DNA of 64,000 nt from Moanibacter sp965226025 (GTDB lineage Bacteria; Verrucomicrobiota; Verrucomicrobiia; Opitutales; UBA2987): positions 1,550,001 to 1,614,000 of the forward strand of contig CBDDCD010000003.1 of NCBI GenBank assembly GCA_965226025.1, in the 5' to 3' direction. This document shows positions 45,914 to 54,206 of this stretch, piece by piece. The translations under genes and the position numbers were made by a program. Below the pieces are notes generated by a model that had not been told where the DNA came from, did no database searches, and saw only the letters and a program-made list of their open reading frames with translations. The stretch's first letter is position 1; each line of letters begins with the position of its first letter.

Positions 45914-47440
45914 TTGCTACCGGATGGGGAGAAGGATTCTACGGCCGATCCAGGTTTGGACATTAAGGAAGATATTCACCTCGCCGTCGACTTGGGCGCC
46001 GAAAGTGGGCGCGTCGTTGCGGGATGGTATGATGCGGAAAGGTTGTCGTTGGAAGAGGTGCATCGATTTCCGAATGTTCCTCAAGAAATAGACGGCCATC
46101 TTCATTGGGACATCGAAGGTCTGTTCAAGGAGATCTGCGAAGGGCTCTCGAAGGCGGGCAAGCGCTTTGGAGAGAATGTTAGGACCGTTGGAGTTGACAC
46201 GTGGGGAGTTGATTACGGACTCCTCGATGCCGACGGGAATCTCCTTAAGCAGCCCTACTGCTACAGGGATGGGCGGACCGATGGGGTGATTGAGGAGGTC
46301 TTCGGGGCCATTCCGAGGGATCAACTCTACATGGAGACGGGAATCCAGATAATGTTCCTCAATACCATATTCCAGCTTGCTGCAGAGCGAAAGTGTTCCG
46401 ATGCGCTGCTGGAAAAGGCGGACCGTTTGCTATTCATCCCCGATCTGTTGAACTACTGGCTCTGCGGCGTCGGCCGCATCGAGTACACGATAGCGAGCAC
46501 GAGCCAGTTCATGAATATGAGAACCGGCCGCTGGTGTGATTCGGTGCTGGAGGGACTTTCGATTCCTCTCAGAATTCTTTCGAATCCCATCGCTCCCGGA
46601 ACGAAACTGGGAGCGCTGAAGCCTGAGATTGGGAAATCGTCCGATCTCAAGGGTGTCGAAGTGATTGCGGTCGCGGGTCACGACACAGGTTCGGCGGTCG
46701 CCGCGGTACCAACGAATGACGAGTCCTACGCCTACTTGAGCTCGGGAACCTGGTCGCTTTTAGGGATCGAGACTGAGGATGCGCTGGTTACGGAGAAGAC
46801 GTATCAGTACAACCTGACCAACGAAGGAGGAGTCTGTGGGACAATTCGAGTCTTAAAGAACATCGCTGGTATGTGGCTTGTGCAGGAGTGTCGGCGACAA
46901 TGGGAGCGGGAAGGGGAAAGCTATTCCTATGAGGAACTCGCAGAGATGGCGTCGAGAGCAGAACCGTTTACGGCCGTAATTGATCCTGACGATTCGGACT
47001 TTACTAGGCCCGGTGAAATGCCGAATAGGATAGTGGAATACTGCAGCGATCGAGGGCAGGCATTACCGAACGATAAAGATCTGATACTCCGAACCGTCCT
47101 TGAGAGTCTCGCTATGAAATACCGTTATGTTCTGGAACAGTTGGAGGAAGTCTCCAAAACAAAGCTCGATCCTCTTCATATCGTGGGTGGAGGTTCCCAG
47201 AACCGACTGTTGAATCAGTTCACCGCGGATGCGACGGGTAAGAAGGTGATGGCAGGTCCTGTGGAGGCAACCGCGCTCGGAAATATTCTCATGCAGCTCA
47301 TTGCGGTAGGTAGAGTCTCGGGTCTGCGTGAAGGGCGTGAGCTGATTCGGAATTCGTTCCCTGTGGAGACTTTTGTTCCGGCCGTTACGAGTGAATGGGA
47401 TGCACCCTACGCTGAATTTCGAAAATTGGTGGGGAACTAG
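45914..47440 (+). CDS. rhaB: rhamnulokinase (FGGY carbohydrate kinase)
   Basis: About 508 residues from TTG at 45914, or 494 from TTG at 45956. Phosphorylates L-rhamnulose to feed the aldolase upstream. FGGY features: LAVDLGAESGRVV, VGVDTWGVDYGLLD, VAGHDTGSAVAAVP, LSSGTWSLLG, and HIVGGGSQNRLLNQFTADATG in the C-terminal ATPase half (parts). The stop codon TAG (47438-47440) lies inside the first arm of repeat C. Cytosolic. Confidence 0.85.
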   Translation: MLPDGEKDSTADPGLDIKEDIHLAVDLGAESGRVVAGWYDAERLSLEEVHRFPNVPQEIDGHLHWDIEGLFKEICEGLSKAGKRFGENVRTVGVDTWGVDYGLLDADGNLLKQPYCYRDGRTDGVIEEVFGAIPRDQLYMETGIQIMFLNTIFQLAAERKCSDALLEKADRLLFIPDLLNYWLCGVGRIEYTIASTSQFMNMRTGRWCDSVLEGLSIPLRILSNPIAPGTKLGALKPEIGKSSDLKGVEVIAVAGHDTGSAVAAVPTNDESYAYLSSGTWSLLGIETEDALVTEKTYQYNLTNEGGVCGTIRVLKNIAGMWLVQECRRQWEREGESYSYEELAEMASRAEPFTAVIDPDDSDFTRPGEMPNRIVEYCSDRGQALPNDKDLILRTVLESLAMKYRYVLEQLEEVSKTKLDPLHIVGGGSQNRLLNQFTADATGKKVMAGPVEATALGNILMQLIAVGRVSGLREGRELIRNSFPVETFVPAVTSEWDAPYAEFRKLVGN

Positions 47441-47523
47441 GAATCTGTCGGGTTTGTTGCCTGTCGGACTTTAACTCCGGATTGCTGTGCCGAGGGTAAA
47501 TCTCGTCCGACAGATTCCTAGTT
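47435..47523. repeat. palindromic element family C, copy 1
   Basis: 89 bases with 17-base perfect inverted ends (47435-47451 and 47507-47523), sharing the CTAGGA.TCTGTCGG core with copies at 57643 and at the IS110 site (53860/55642). Its left arm holds the stop codon of the rhamnulokinase gene. Confidence 0.85.
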
Positions 47524-47583
47524 CCAACAGATTCTTTGCAAAATGCTGGCAATTGGATTAGACATTCGGCAGAATGGGTTCTC

Positions 47584-49665
47584 ATGAAGGGGGACAATAG
47601 ATTCTTAAGCATTCTGGTCTATCTGTGTTTGTTCATGGCTGCTTATCTGGGCAGCGACGCTCAACATGAGACGGCTAGGATTTCGCTAGACGAGTACCGG
47701 GACAAAGTCTACGGCTTTTGGCTCGGGCAGTGCGTCGGCAACATTTACGGACTCCCTCATGAGAACCGGTACATCAGCAATCCGGGGCCATCCAGTTTCC
47801 CTTACGGCTACCAGGATCTAAGTCGACTTCGAAAGGCCGATGGGGCGTTTTCCGATGACGACACCGACATCGAATACATCTACCTCTTGGCGATGGAGAA
47901 GCACGGTGTGGAGCCGACCTACTCCCAACTTTCGAAGCTGTGGACTCATCACATTCGCGATCGGATTTGGTTGGCTAACCGCGCCGCGCTCGCCTCCATG
48001 CACCATGGTTACGAACCGCCCTATACCGGGAACCGGAAGATCAATCCCCATTGGTTCCAGATTGACGCACAGCTGATCAACGAAATTTGGGCGGCGCCGG
48101 CGCCGGGGATGATCCAGTACGCAGCCCAAAAATCGGGTTGGGCAGCACGAATTACCAATGATGACTGGGGCGTGCAACCGACGATCTTTTACGGCGCCAT
48201 GATTTCGGCTGCATTTTTCGAAACAGATGTAGAAAAGCTGATTGAGGTCGGATTGAAGGCATTGCCGGCGGGCGCGAGGTATGCCCAAACGGTAGTAGAG
48301 GTGAGAAGACTCTATCATGAGAATCCAAATGACTGGAAAACCGCTCGTTCGCATTTGGTTAGGCAGTACTATGAGTATGAGGGGCTCGAAGTGCGCTCGA
48401 TTTGGAATGCCAATCTGAACGGAGCCTGTGGAATCCTCGCCCTTCTCTATGGTAGTGGTGACTTTCAGAGAACTCTTGATTTGGCCTGCGCCATTGGAAT
48501 GGATGCCGACAATCAGGCTGCAACATTGGCCGGGCTCCTGGGAATCGTTCACGGTTCCAAAGGAATCCCGGAGAATTTGCTCCGGCCTCTTCCCGATCGG
48601 GAGTGGTATGATCGCTTGAACGATCGCTATCGGAACGTGAGCCGGCACGATATGAAAGATGCCAGCATCAGGGACATGGCCAAGCGGATCGCGGAGCAGG
48701 GGGAAGCCGTCGTCATAAGTGCCGGAGGGGAGCGGATTAAGCGTGGTGACCAGGCTTACCTACGGATCGACCGGGCGGCAGAGTATGTGGCGCCACTCGA
48801 GTTCCCAAAGGGTCCACAGCCCGTGGTTGAGGTGGGGGTTAACACTGATCACCGATTTCAGATTTCAGGAGGTGTTCCGCCTTTTCGCTGGTACATATCA
48901 GACGGCAAGCTTCCTATCGGGATTTTCTTCAGCGACGGGCGCCTCCGAGGAGTTCCACGGAAGTCGGGAGTCTTCCCCGTCCAGCTAATGGTGAGCGATA
49001 GCCGGGGGGAGTCGGCAGCTCTGGATCTCAAGGTTGTTATCCGCGGACCGAATCTGGCGCGCGAAGCCGTTCGGGTTCTGGCCGGGGTGGTGAAGACCAA
49101 CAACGTATGGCGCAACTCTCTCTCCCTTTCCATTCCTTTCTTTCTCTTTTCTGACACTGTCGAAAACATCATTCGGGACGGCGTTCGCACGGGACGGGAA
49201 TCTACCTTTTACAGTATCAAAGGAGGATCCGCTCCTCAGATCGATTACTATGGCTATGAATGGAAGGAAGAGCGAGAAATCGGGCTGATAGGCTTCAACA
49301 CAGGTTCGGTTGAGGAAAACGGCGGCTGGTTCGAGGCATTGGGGGTCGAATACCGAGATAGGAAAGGGGAATGGCGGCCGGTGAGTGGCCTGTTCGTCTC
49401 TCCCGAGTTGCCGGAGACTCTCCCTCCTGACATCGACCCCTATAACCGGCCTCACTTTGTCGAGTACTTGGTAGCGTTCTCGACGATCAAGAGCAACGCC
49501 ATCCGTATCGTCGGCCCGGCCGGCCACGCCGAACATTGGCAGAGCCCGACAACCCATTTTACCTCCATAACTGAACTCTCCGTCCACGGACCGCTGAAGG
49601 ATTTGACGAAACTCAAGGTGCCGCCAGAGAAGAAATCTCGATCCGGATTGTTGGGGTGGAGGTAG
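47584..49665 (+). CDS. secreted ADP-ribosylglycohydrolase-family protein
   Basis: 693 residues from the ATG at 47584, followed by a signal peptide (LSILVYLCLFMAAYLGSDA). The ADP-ribosylglycohydrolase fold covers about 30-370: GFWLGQCVGN, SDDDTDIEYIYLLAME and GMDADNQAATLAGLLG hold the acidic metal-binding residues. A putative Ig-like domain (about 415-490) and a C-terminal sandwich domain (about 510-680) follow. A secreted member with accessory domains may act on extracellular ADP-ribose or, more likely, on another N-glycosidic or sugar substrate. It lies downstream of the rhamnose genes. Confidence 0.8.
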   Translation: MKGDNRFLSILVYLCLFMAAYLGSDAQHETARISLDEYRDKVYGFWLGQCVGNIYGLPHENRYISNPGPSSFPYGYQDLSRLRKADGAFSDDDTDIEYIYLLAMEKHGVEPTYSQLSKLWTHHIRDRIWLANRAALASMHHGYEPPYTGNRKINPHWFQIDAQLINEIWAAPAPGMIQYAAQKSGWAARITNDDWGVQPTIFYGAMISAAFFETDVEKLIEVGLKALPAGARYAQTVVEVRRLYHENPNDWKTARSHLVRQYYEYEGLEVRSIWNANLNGACGILALLYGSGDFQRTLDLACAIGMDADNQAATLAGLLGIVHGSKGIPENLLRPLPDREWYDRLNDRYRNVSRHDMKDASIRDMAKRIAEQGEAVVISAGGERIKRGDQAYLRIDRAAEYVAPLEFPKGPQPVVEVGVNTDHRFQISGGVPPFRWYISDGKLPIGIFFSDGRLRGVPRKSGVFPVQLMVSDSRGESAALDLKVVIRGPNLAREAVRVLAGVVKTNNVWRNSLSLSIPFFLFSDTVENIIRDGVRTGRESTFYSIKGGSAPQIDYYGYEWKEEREIGLIGFNTGSVEENGGWFEALGVEYRDRKGEWRPVSGLFVSPELPETLPPDIDPYNRPHFVEYLVAFSTIKSNAIRIVGPAGHAEHWQSPTTHFTSITELSVHGPLKDLTKLKVPPEKKSRSGLLGWR

Positions 49666-49668
49666 CCG

Positions 49669-49696
49669 GTCCTGAAATCGGGGACGATTTCAGGAC
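49669..49696. repeat. 12-bp perfect hairpin
   Basis: A perfect 12-base stem with a GGGA loop directly after the ADP-ribosylglycohydrolase stop. There is no T-run, but such a stable stem may stabilise the 3' end of the transcript. Confidence 0.6.
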
Positions 49697-49858
49697 TGTC
49701 AACAGAGACTTGTGGGTCGGCCGAATATTTTGACCCTAGGCTGGTTGCGGAAACCGCACAGTTGACAGAATTCCCCATTCTGCCGGTACTTACATTCCGG
49801 ATCACCGGGGTATTCTAATGGGAGGTATTGTTTTCATCGCTTTTAGCCCAATCAACTC

Positions 49859-51886
49859 GTGCGCCGATCCGCTGTCACCCTGATCCTAAGTCTGACCGGG
49901 GGCGCCTTCGGTCTCTTTTTTCTCTTTCAGCTTTACATCCGTCTGGTATTCGCCTTGGCGGGCGCCGGACGGACGGACCCTGCCGCTGTAGCCGAACTAC
50001 CATTCCCTGAGCGGCATCCCACCCAACCCGGCGCTTTGCACGAAGTGGCAGAATGGCCCTCTTCTGCACCTCGAGCCTTCTCCCAGTCACCAGAGCTGGC
50101 GAACAGGGGGCTTCCCTCGGTTGAGGAGCGTGTACCAGAGGACCCCATGGTTATCATTCCGCCCCATCAGGAAGGTCCCTACGGCGGCACCTGGACCCGT
50201 TTTGGCACCGGCCCTCAGGACATTCGTACCATGTCTGATCGAATAGCCTACGAAGGTCTGGTACGTTGGGGACCGATGGGTCGAAGGATCCTCCCTAATC
50301 TAGCCACCGATTGGGAAGTCGCAGACGGGGGACGGACCTACACGTTTCATCTTCGCCGGGGAGTGCGTTGGTCCGACGGAAATCCGTTCACGGCTGCCGA
50401 CATCATGTTCTGGTATGAGCATGTCCTCAAGAACCCGGACCTGACTCCGGTGGTGACACCTGAACTCCGCTACGAAGGGCGGCTAGTCGAGTTGGAGGCT
50501 CCGGATGACACCACGATCCGGTTTCGCTTCGCCGCTCCCTACGGCCTGTTCTTAAAGGTCCTGGCCTCCAATTTCGCCTATGTCGTTGAGTACCCGGCTC
50601 ACGTTTTAAGAAACTACCATCCAGCCTTTACGCCTCTTGCTGAACTCAACCGCATGGCCCGCAGCGAGGGCTTTAGTTTCTGGTATCAGTTGTTCCTAGA
50701 TCGAGCCTCCTGGCAGAATCCTGAATCTCCACGGCTGTGGGCGTGGATTCTGGAGCATCCGCCTCCTGCCCGTCCGGTCGTTTTCGTCCGCAATCCCTAC
50801 TACTGGAAAGTCGATCCCTCGGGCCGTCAGTTACCCTATATCGACCGTATCACGTTTGAGAATCACGACCTCGAGACGATCAACCTCAAAGCCATTAACG
50901 GCGAAGTGGGTATGCAAGGTCGGCATATCAGCTTTCAGAACTACCCTCTTTTCATGACCAATCGAAAGCGCAGCGGTTACCGTGTCCTTCACTGGATCGA
51001 TGGAAAAGCCGGTTCCTCCGCGATCGCCCTCAATCTCAGCCACAAGGATCCCGTCCTCAAAGCAATCTTCCACGATCGGCGCTTCCGGTTCGCTCTGTCC
51101 CAGGCTCTGGACCGAAACGCCATCAATGAGGTCTGCTACATGGGAGTGGGCCGGCCGCGCCAGATGGCGCCACCGCCGGGCTCGGCCTTTTACGACGCCG
51201 ACTATGAACGGGCCTACATCGATTACGATCCCGAGGAGTCTCGCCGTTTGCTCGATGCCATGGGATTGTCCCGGTTCGATGATCGGGGCCGGCGTCTACG
51301 TTCCGATGGGAAGCCACTCACTCTGCGAATCGAGGGCACAGCTTCCTGGGGAGGCTCGAGCCGTTTGCTTGAAATGATTGCCGCTTCCTGGACCGCAGTT
51401 GGAGTCGAGACCAAGGTCAAAATCATGGCCCGCGAACTTTATATGAATCGGATTTTTGCCCTCCTCTTCGATGTGACTGCTTGGACTGGGACGGGCGAAA
51501 TGAATCCGGTGATCGATCCGCGCTGGTTCCTTCCCTACAATGGGGGCTCCTTTTACGGGCTCGAGTATGTTCCCTGGTTTCGCACCCAAGGGGCCGAGGG
51601 TGAAGAGCCGCCCCCCGCCATGGTGGAGTGCATGGACATTTTCCGGCAGGTCCAGAGAACGATGGACGAAGCCGAGCAGATCCGGCTCTTCCGTAGAATC
51701 ATCGACTTGAATCGGGAAAATCTGTGGGTCATTGGCACGGTCGGGCAGATCCCTCCCATCTTTATTGTTCACGAGTCCTTTCGCAACGTGCCCGAAGTCG
51801 CGGTCGCTTGCTGGCCTCTTCGTACCCCCGGCTCCACTGCCCCCGAGTGCTACGCTATCGACCTGACGGCTTCGGATGAGTCGTAG
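49859..51886 (+). CDS. ABC-type solute-binding protein, family 5 (oligopeptide/sugar type)
   Basis: 675 residues from GTG. An N-terminal hydrophobic segment (about 5-35) serves as signal or anchor. The body has the SBP family 5 pattern: LATDWEVADGGRTYTFHLRRGVRWSDGNPFTAADI, then FRFALSQALDRNAINE and YDPEESRRLLDAMGL (parts). It delivers peptides, nickel or oligosaccharides to an ABC transporter, but no permease or ATPase gene is in the window. It converges with the GH32-like gene with one base between them. Confidence 0.85.
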   Translation: MRRSAVTLILSLTGGAFGLFFLFQLYIRLVFALAGAGRTDPAAVAELPFPERHPTQPGALHEVAEWPSSAPRAFSQSPELANRGLPSVEERVPEDPMVIIPPHQEGPYGGTWTRFGTGPQDIRTMSDRIAYEGLVRWGPMGRRILPNLATDWEVADGGRTYTFHLRRGVRWSDGNPFTAADIMFWYEHVLKNPDLTPVVTPELRYEGRLVELEAPDDTTIRFRFAAPYGLFLKVLASNFAYVVEYPAHVLRNYHPAFTPLAELNRMARSEGFSFWYQLFLDRASWQNPESPRLWAWILEHPPPARPVVFVRNPYYWKVDPSGRQLPYIDRITFENHDLETINLKAINGEVGMQGRHISFQNYPLFMTNRKRSGYRVLHWIDGKAGSSAIALNLSHKDPVLKAIFHDRRFRFALSQALDRNAINEVCYMGVGRPRQMAPPPGSAFYDADYERAYIDYDPEESRRLLDAMGLSRFDDRGRRLRSDGKPLTLRIEGTASWGGSSRLLEMIAASWTAVGVETKVKIMARELYMNRIFALLFDVTAWTGTGEMNPVIDPRWFLPYNGGSFYGLEYVPWFRTQGAEGEEPPPAMVECMDIFRQVQRTMDEAEQIRLFRRIIDLNRENLWVIGTVGQIPPIFIVHESFRNVPEVAVACWPLRTPGSTAPECYAIDLTASDES

Positions 51887-51887
51887 A

Positions 51888-53369
51888 TCAAAGTCTGCAC
51901 AGATGAAAATCCCCAAAGGCCGCAACACCATATTCTGCAAAAACGCCTGTTCTTCCCTTTTTTAAAGCCCAGCTTATTGTCGAAATTTTGACCCTGCCGT
52001 TGACAGAGACTTCAACATATTCATGAGAGGCAATCAAATGAAGCTTACAGTCTTCTCCCGGTCGGAGAGGAATTCTTCCAGATTGTAACACATGTCTCTC
52101 GTGAAGGATCTCGTGCCGCTCCTGCCAGTCTGAACGTATTTCCTCTTTCCCCCATCTCACTAACTGAATCTCACTTTCGTCCGGACTGACGCGGAGAAAC
52201 ATCCCTTGGCCGAAGCCGTCATCAGGGCTGCGAAAGACGATCCCGGCAGCGATACCCCGTTCAATTCTGACTGTCAGATCCAAAACAAAATTGTCCTCCT
52301 CCTGTGCTAAGAGAAGTGTGCTCATCTCGTCAGCCGAATGGCAGAGGATTTCGTTACCGCACGCTTCCCATCTTCCCTTTACCGATTTCCCTTGGCGGAG
52401 AAAGTCCTTCGCAGAAAGCACGAGCTTTGGCTCCTTGTGCTTCTCAGTCCATCCCTCAAAAGATGCAAGGCCCAAGGTGGCATCGCGCTCAACGATGATT
52501 TCTTTGGGAGGGGCAAGCAACCTGCCTGGAAAATCCTCTGTGTCAAGAGGACGACGTAGCCAGCTAAACATGAGATCCTTGTCTTTCCACCTGCACACAC
52601 GATTTGCATAATTTCCTCTCGGCAGGATCATATCATTCGACGGGGTGTGATACGGACCCTCGAACCGATCAGCGATGCGGTAGTGACAGCATTCGGTCTC
52701 TCTGATGGACCCAAATAGATAGTAGTGTCCATTCAGTTTTACGAGTACCGGGACTTCCCAGTCGATAAAGTGACCTGGAGCATATAGAGGAGCTTCAATC
52801 TTCCAGTCTCTACCATTCGTCGAACTCATCAGACCTACACATCCCCGCCTAAGGAAAGGAACGTCCTTTTTTTCCCTCGCACACATGAGAACGTAAGCAG
52901 TGTCTTGTTCAACGAAGAGATAGGAGTCTCTCCACGAGACTTGGCCTGTTGTCAGATCGGTGTCATACCAGTGGGGGTCTGCTTCGCCAATAGGATTCCC
53001 CGGATACTTTTCCCAGTGGCTAAGATCCCCTGAGGTTGCCAGCGCTGTCCGGGGTATCTTTCCGTGATCAGCCTTAGAGAGAGCGGGATAGACCATGTGG
53101 TATCGATTTTTGTATCTTTTGACACTCGGCGTCCACAGCATGTCGTCATCATATGAGCCGGGATTTCCCGTATGCAAAGCATCCGGAAGCTCCTCCCACA
53201 CCAGGCCATCCCGGGATACAGCGTGAGCGATAATGTCGTGATTTGGAAGAATCAGATGAAACAGATGAATTTCGTCATCCTTCACAACAACTTCTATATC
53301 GCCTATCTCGGGTGTCGGATTGAGGACGTGGGACAGCCCTGATGGAGAATACAAATATGGACTAGACAT
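51888..53369 (-). CDS. GH32-like beta-propeller glycoside hydrolase
   Basis: 493 residues. The first 310 form a five-bladed propeller: residues around HLFHLILPNHD, a WRDSYLF turn, and WEVPVLVKLNGHYYLFGS, where W-E-V-P matches the W-E-C-P motif with the acid/base Glu of GH32. The C-terminal 170 residues are a beta-sandwich (LDLTVRIERG...). It probably cleaves fructosyl or a related furanosyl bond. AAGGAGG precedes the ATG strongly. No signal peptide, so cytosolic. It and the solute-binding gene end against each other. Confidence 0.75.
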   Translation of the reverse strand: MSSPYLYSPSGLSHVLNPTPEIGDIEVVVKDDEIHLFHLILPNHDIIAHAVSRDGLVWEELPDALHTGNPGSYDDDMLWTPSVKRYKNRYHMVYPALSKADHGKIPRTALATSGDLSHWEKYPGNPIGEADPHWYDTDLTTGQVSWRDSYLFVEQDTAYVLMCAREKKDVPFLRRGCVGLMSSTNGRDWKIEAPLYAPGHFIDWEVPVLVKLNGHYYLFGSIRETECCHYRIADRFEGPYHTPSNDMILPRGNYANRVCRWKDKDLMFSWLRRPLDTEDFPGRLLAPPKEIIVERDATLGLASFEGWTEKHKEPKLVLSAKDFLRQGKSVKGRWEACGNEILCHSADEMSTLLLAQEEDNFVLDLTVRIERGIAAGIVFRSPDDGFGQGMFLRVSPDESEIQLVRWGKEEIRSDWQERHEILHERHVLQSGRIPLRPGEDCKLHLIASHEYVEVSVNGRVKISTISWALKKGRTGVFAEYGVAAFGDFHLCRL

Positions 53370-53626
53370 TTAACCTCCTTTCACTCGAGCCGTCCGAAAG
53401 GGTCGGGCTTTGGATTTGAGTGTGATCAATCGAAGCGTGCATTCGAAACGGCTTTCATAGGTTTGTGCCCGCGGAGAAACGGACTTTTCCAGGACCTGGA
53501 TCGCGTCTCGAGCTGGGGTGGCCACCTTGCGGATAAGAGAGCCATGAAAGGAAAAGACTCAACCCCGAAGGCTCAATACTCAAGTTTCAAGTGCCTTCGG
53601 TTATCCGTGAGGTCTTTACTTCAGCC

Positions 53627-53692
53627 CAAATTTCGCGGAAGTTTTGGCTATCACTTCCAGCGCAAATTCCGCGGGAATTTCGGCTACCACTT
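53627..53692. repeat. two 30-bp direct repeats
   Basis: Units at 53627-53656 and 53663-53692 match at most positions (pattern CAAATT.CGCGG ... GGCTA.CACTT), spaced 36 bases. The region 53370-53859 has no gene I can support; this is its only clear structure. Confidence 0.6.
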
Positions 53693-54009
53693 GATCATTG
53701 AGGCTTGAACTTTCGATATTCGGTCTTCTCCCGCATCCCGAACGACGCGAAAGGACAGGCCTATGGATTCAGTGATACAGCGTTTCCCCGTTTCGCACCG
53801 CGAAGCGGCATCAGGCTTCGGCGCTGCTCGTCCCAAATCTTGGCGACGGCGAGTGGATGCTAGGAGTCTTATAGTAGCTCCAAGTTATTCATCAGTGGGG
53901 CCGAGTGGAGCCGTAGGAGTAACTCGGCGAGGCCCCATTGTGAGTAACTTGGCAGAAGCTGGGTTGGCTATGAGGCAAGGAGTTTGTTTCTCTAGAGGAG
54001 TTAATTTTC

Positions 54010-54165
54010 AAAGGCGGCCGTCCACTACGAACTTAGGAGGCAGTCGTGAGACGACTTCCGACAGAATTTCGAGTAGACGGCTTGCCTGGATGACCGATAA
54101 CGAACCCTCAGTTTGTATCCTCATAGCAGGATCCACTATAAGAACTTCGCCTGGACATCCAGCGC
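54010..54165 (+). ncRNA. predicted bridge RNA of the IS110 element
   Basis: Two stem-loops with internal guide loops. Target loop: basal stem 54017-54031 with 54068-54081; left guide TAGGAG (54034-54039) equals the target left of the core; apical hairpin 54042-54056; right guide TCCGACAG (54057-54064) is complementary to the target from the core rightwards. Donor loop: stems 54088-54092/54156-54160 and 54101-54104/54146-54149; left guide CCTCAGTTT (54106-54114) equals the element's right end; hairpin 54117-54132; right guide ACTATAAG (54135-54142) is complementary to its left end. True 5' and 3' ends of the RNA are not known. Confidence 0.85.
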
Positions 54166-54206
54166 CTTTGAAAACCACAAAACGAATAAAACAGAAGGGA
54201 AGGTAA

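Noticed and set aside
49762..49792. TTGACA with a TACTTA downstream as a promoter for the solute-binding gene
   Set aside because: The spacing is 19 bases and the -10 match is poor, so I do not claim it.
53763..54206. 147-codon open frame before the IS110 transposase
   Set aside because: It crosses the IS110 left end and overlaps the predicted bridge RNA, so it is not a gene.
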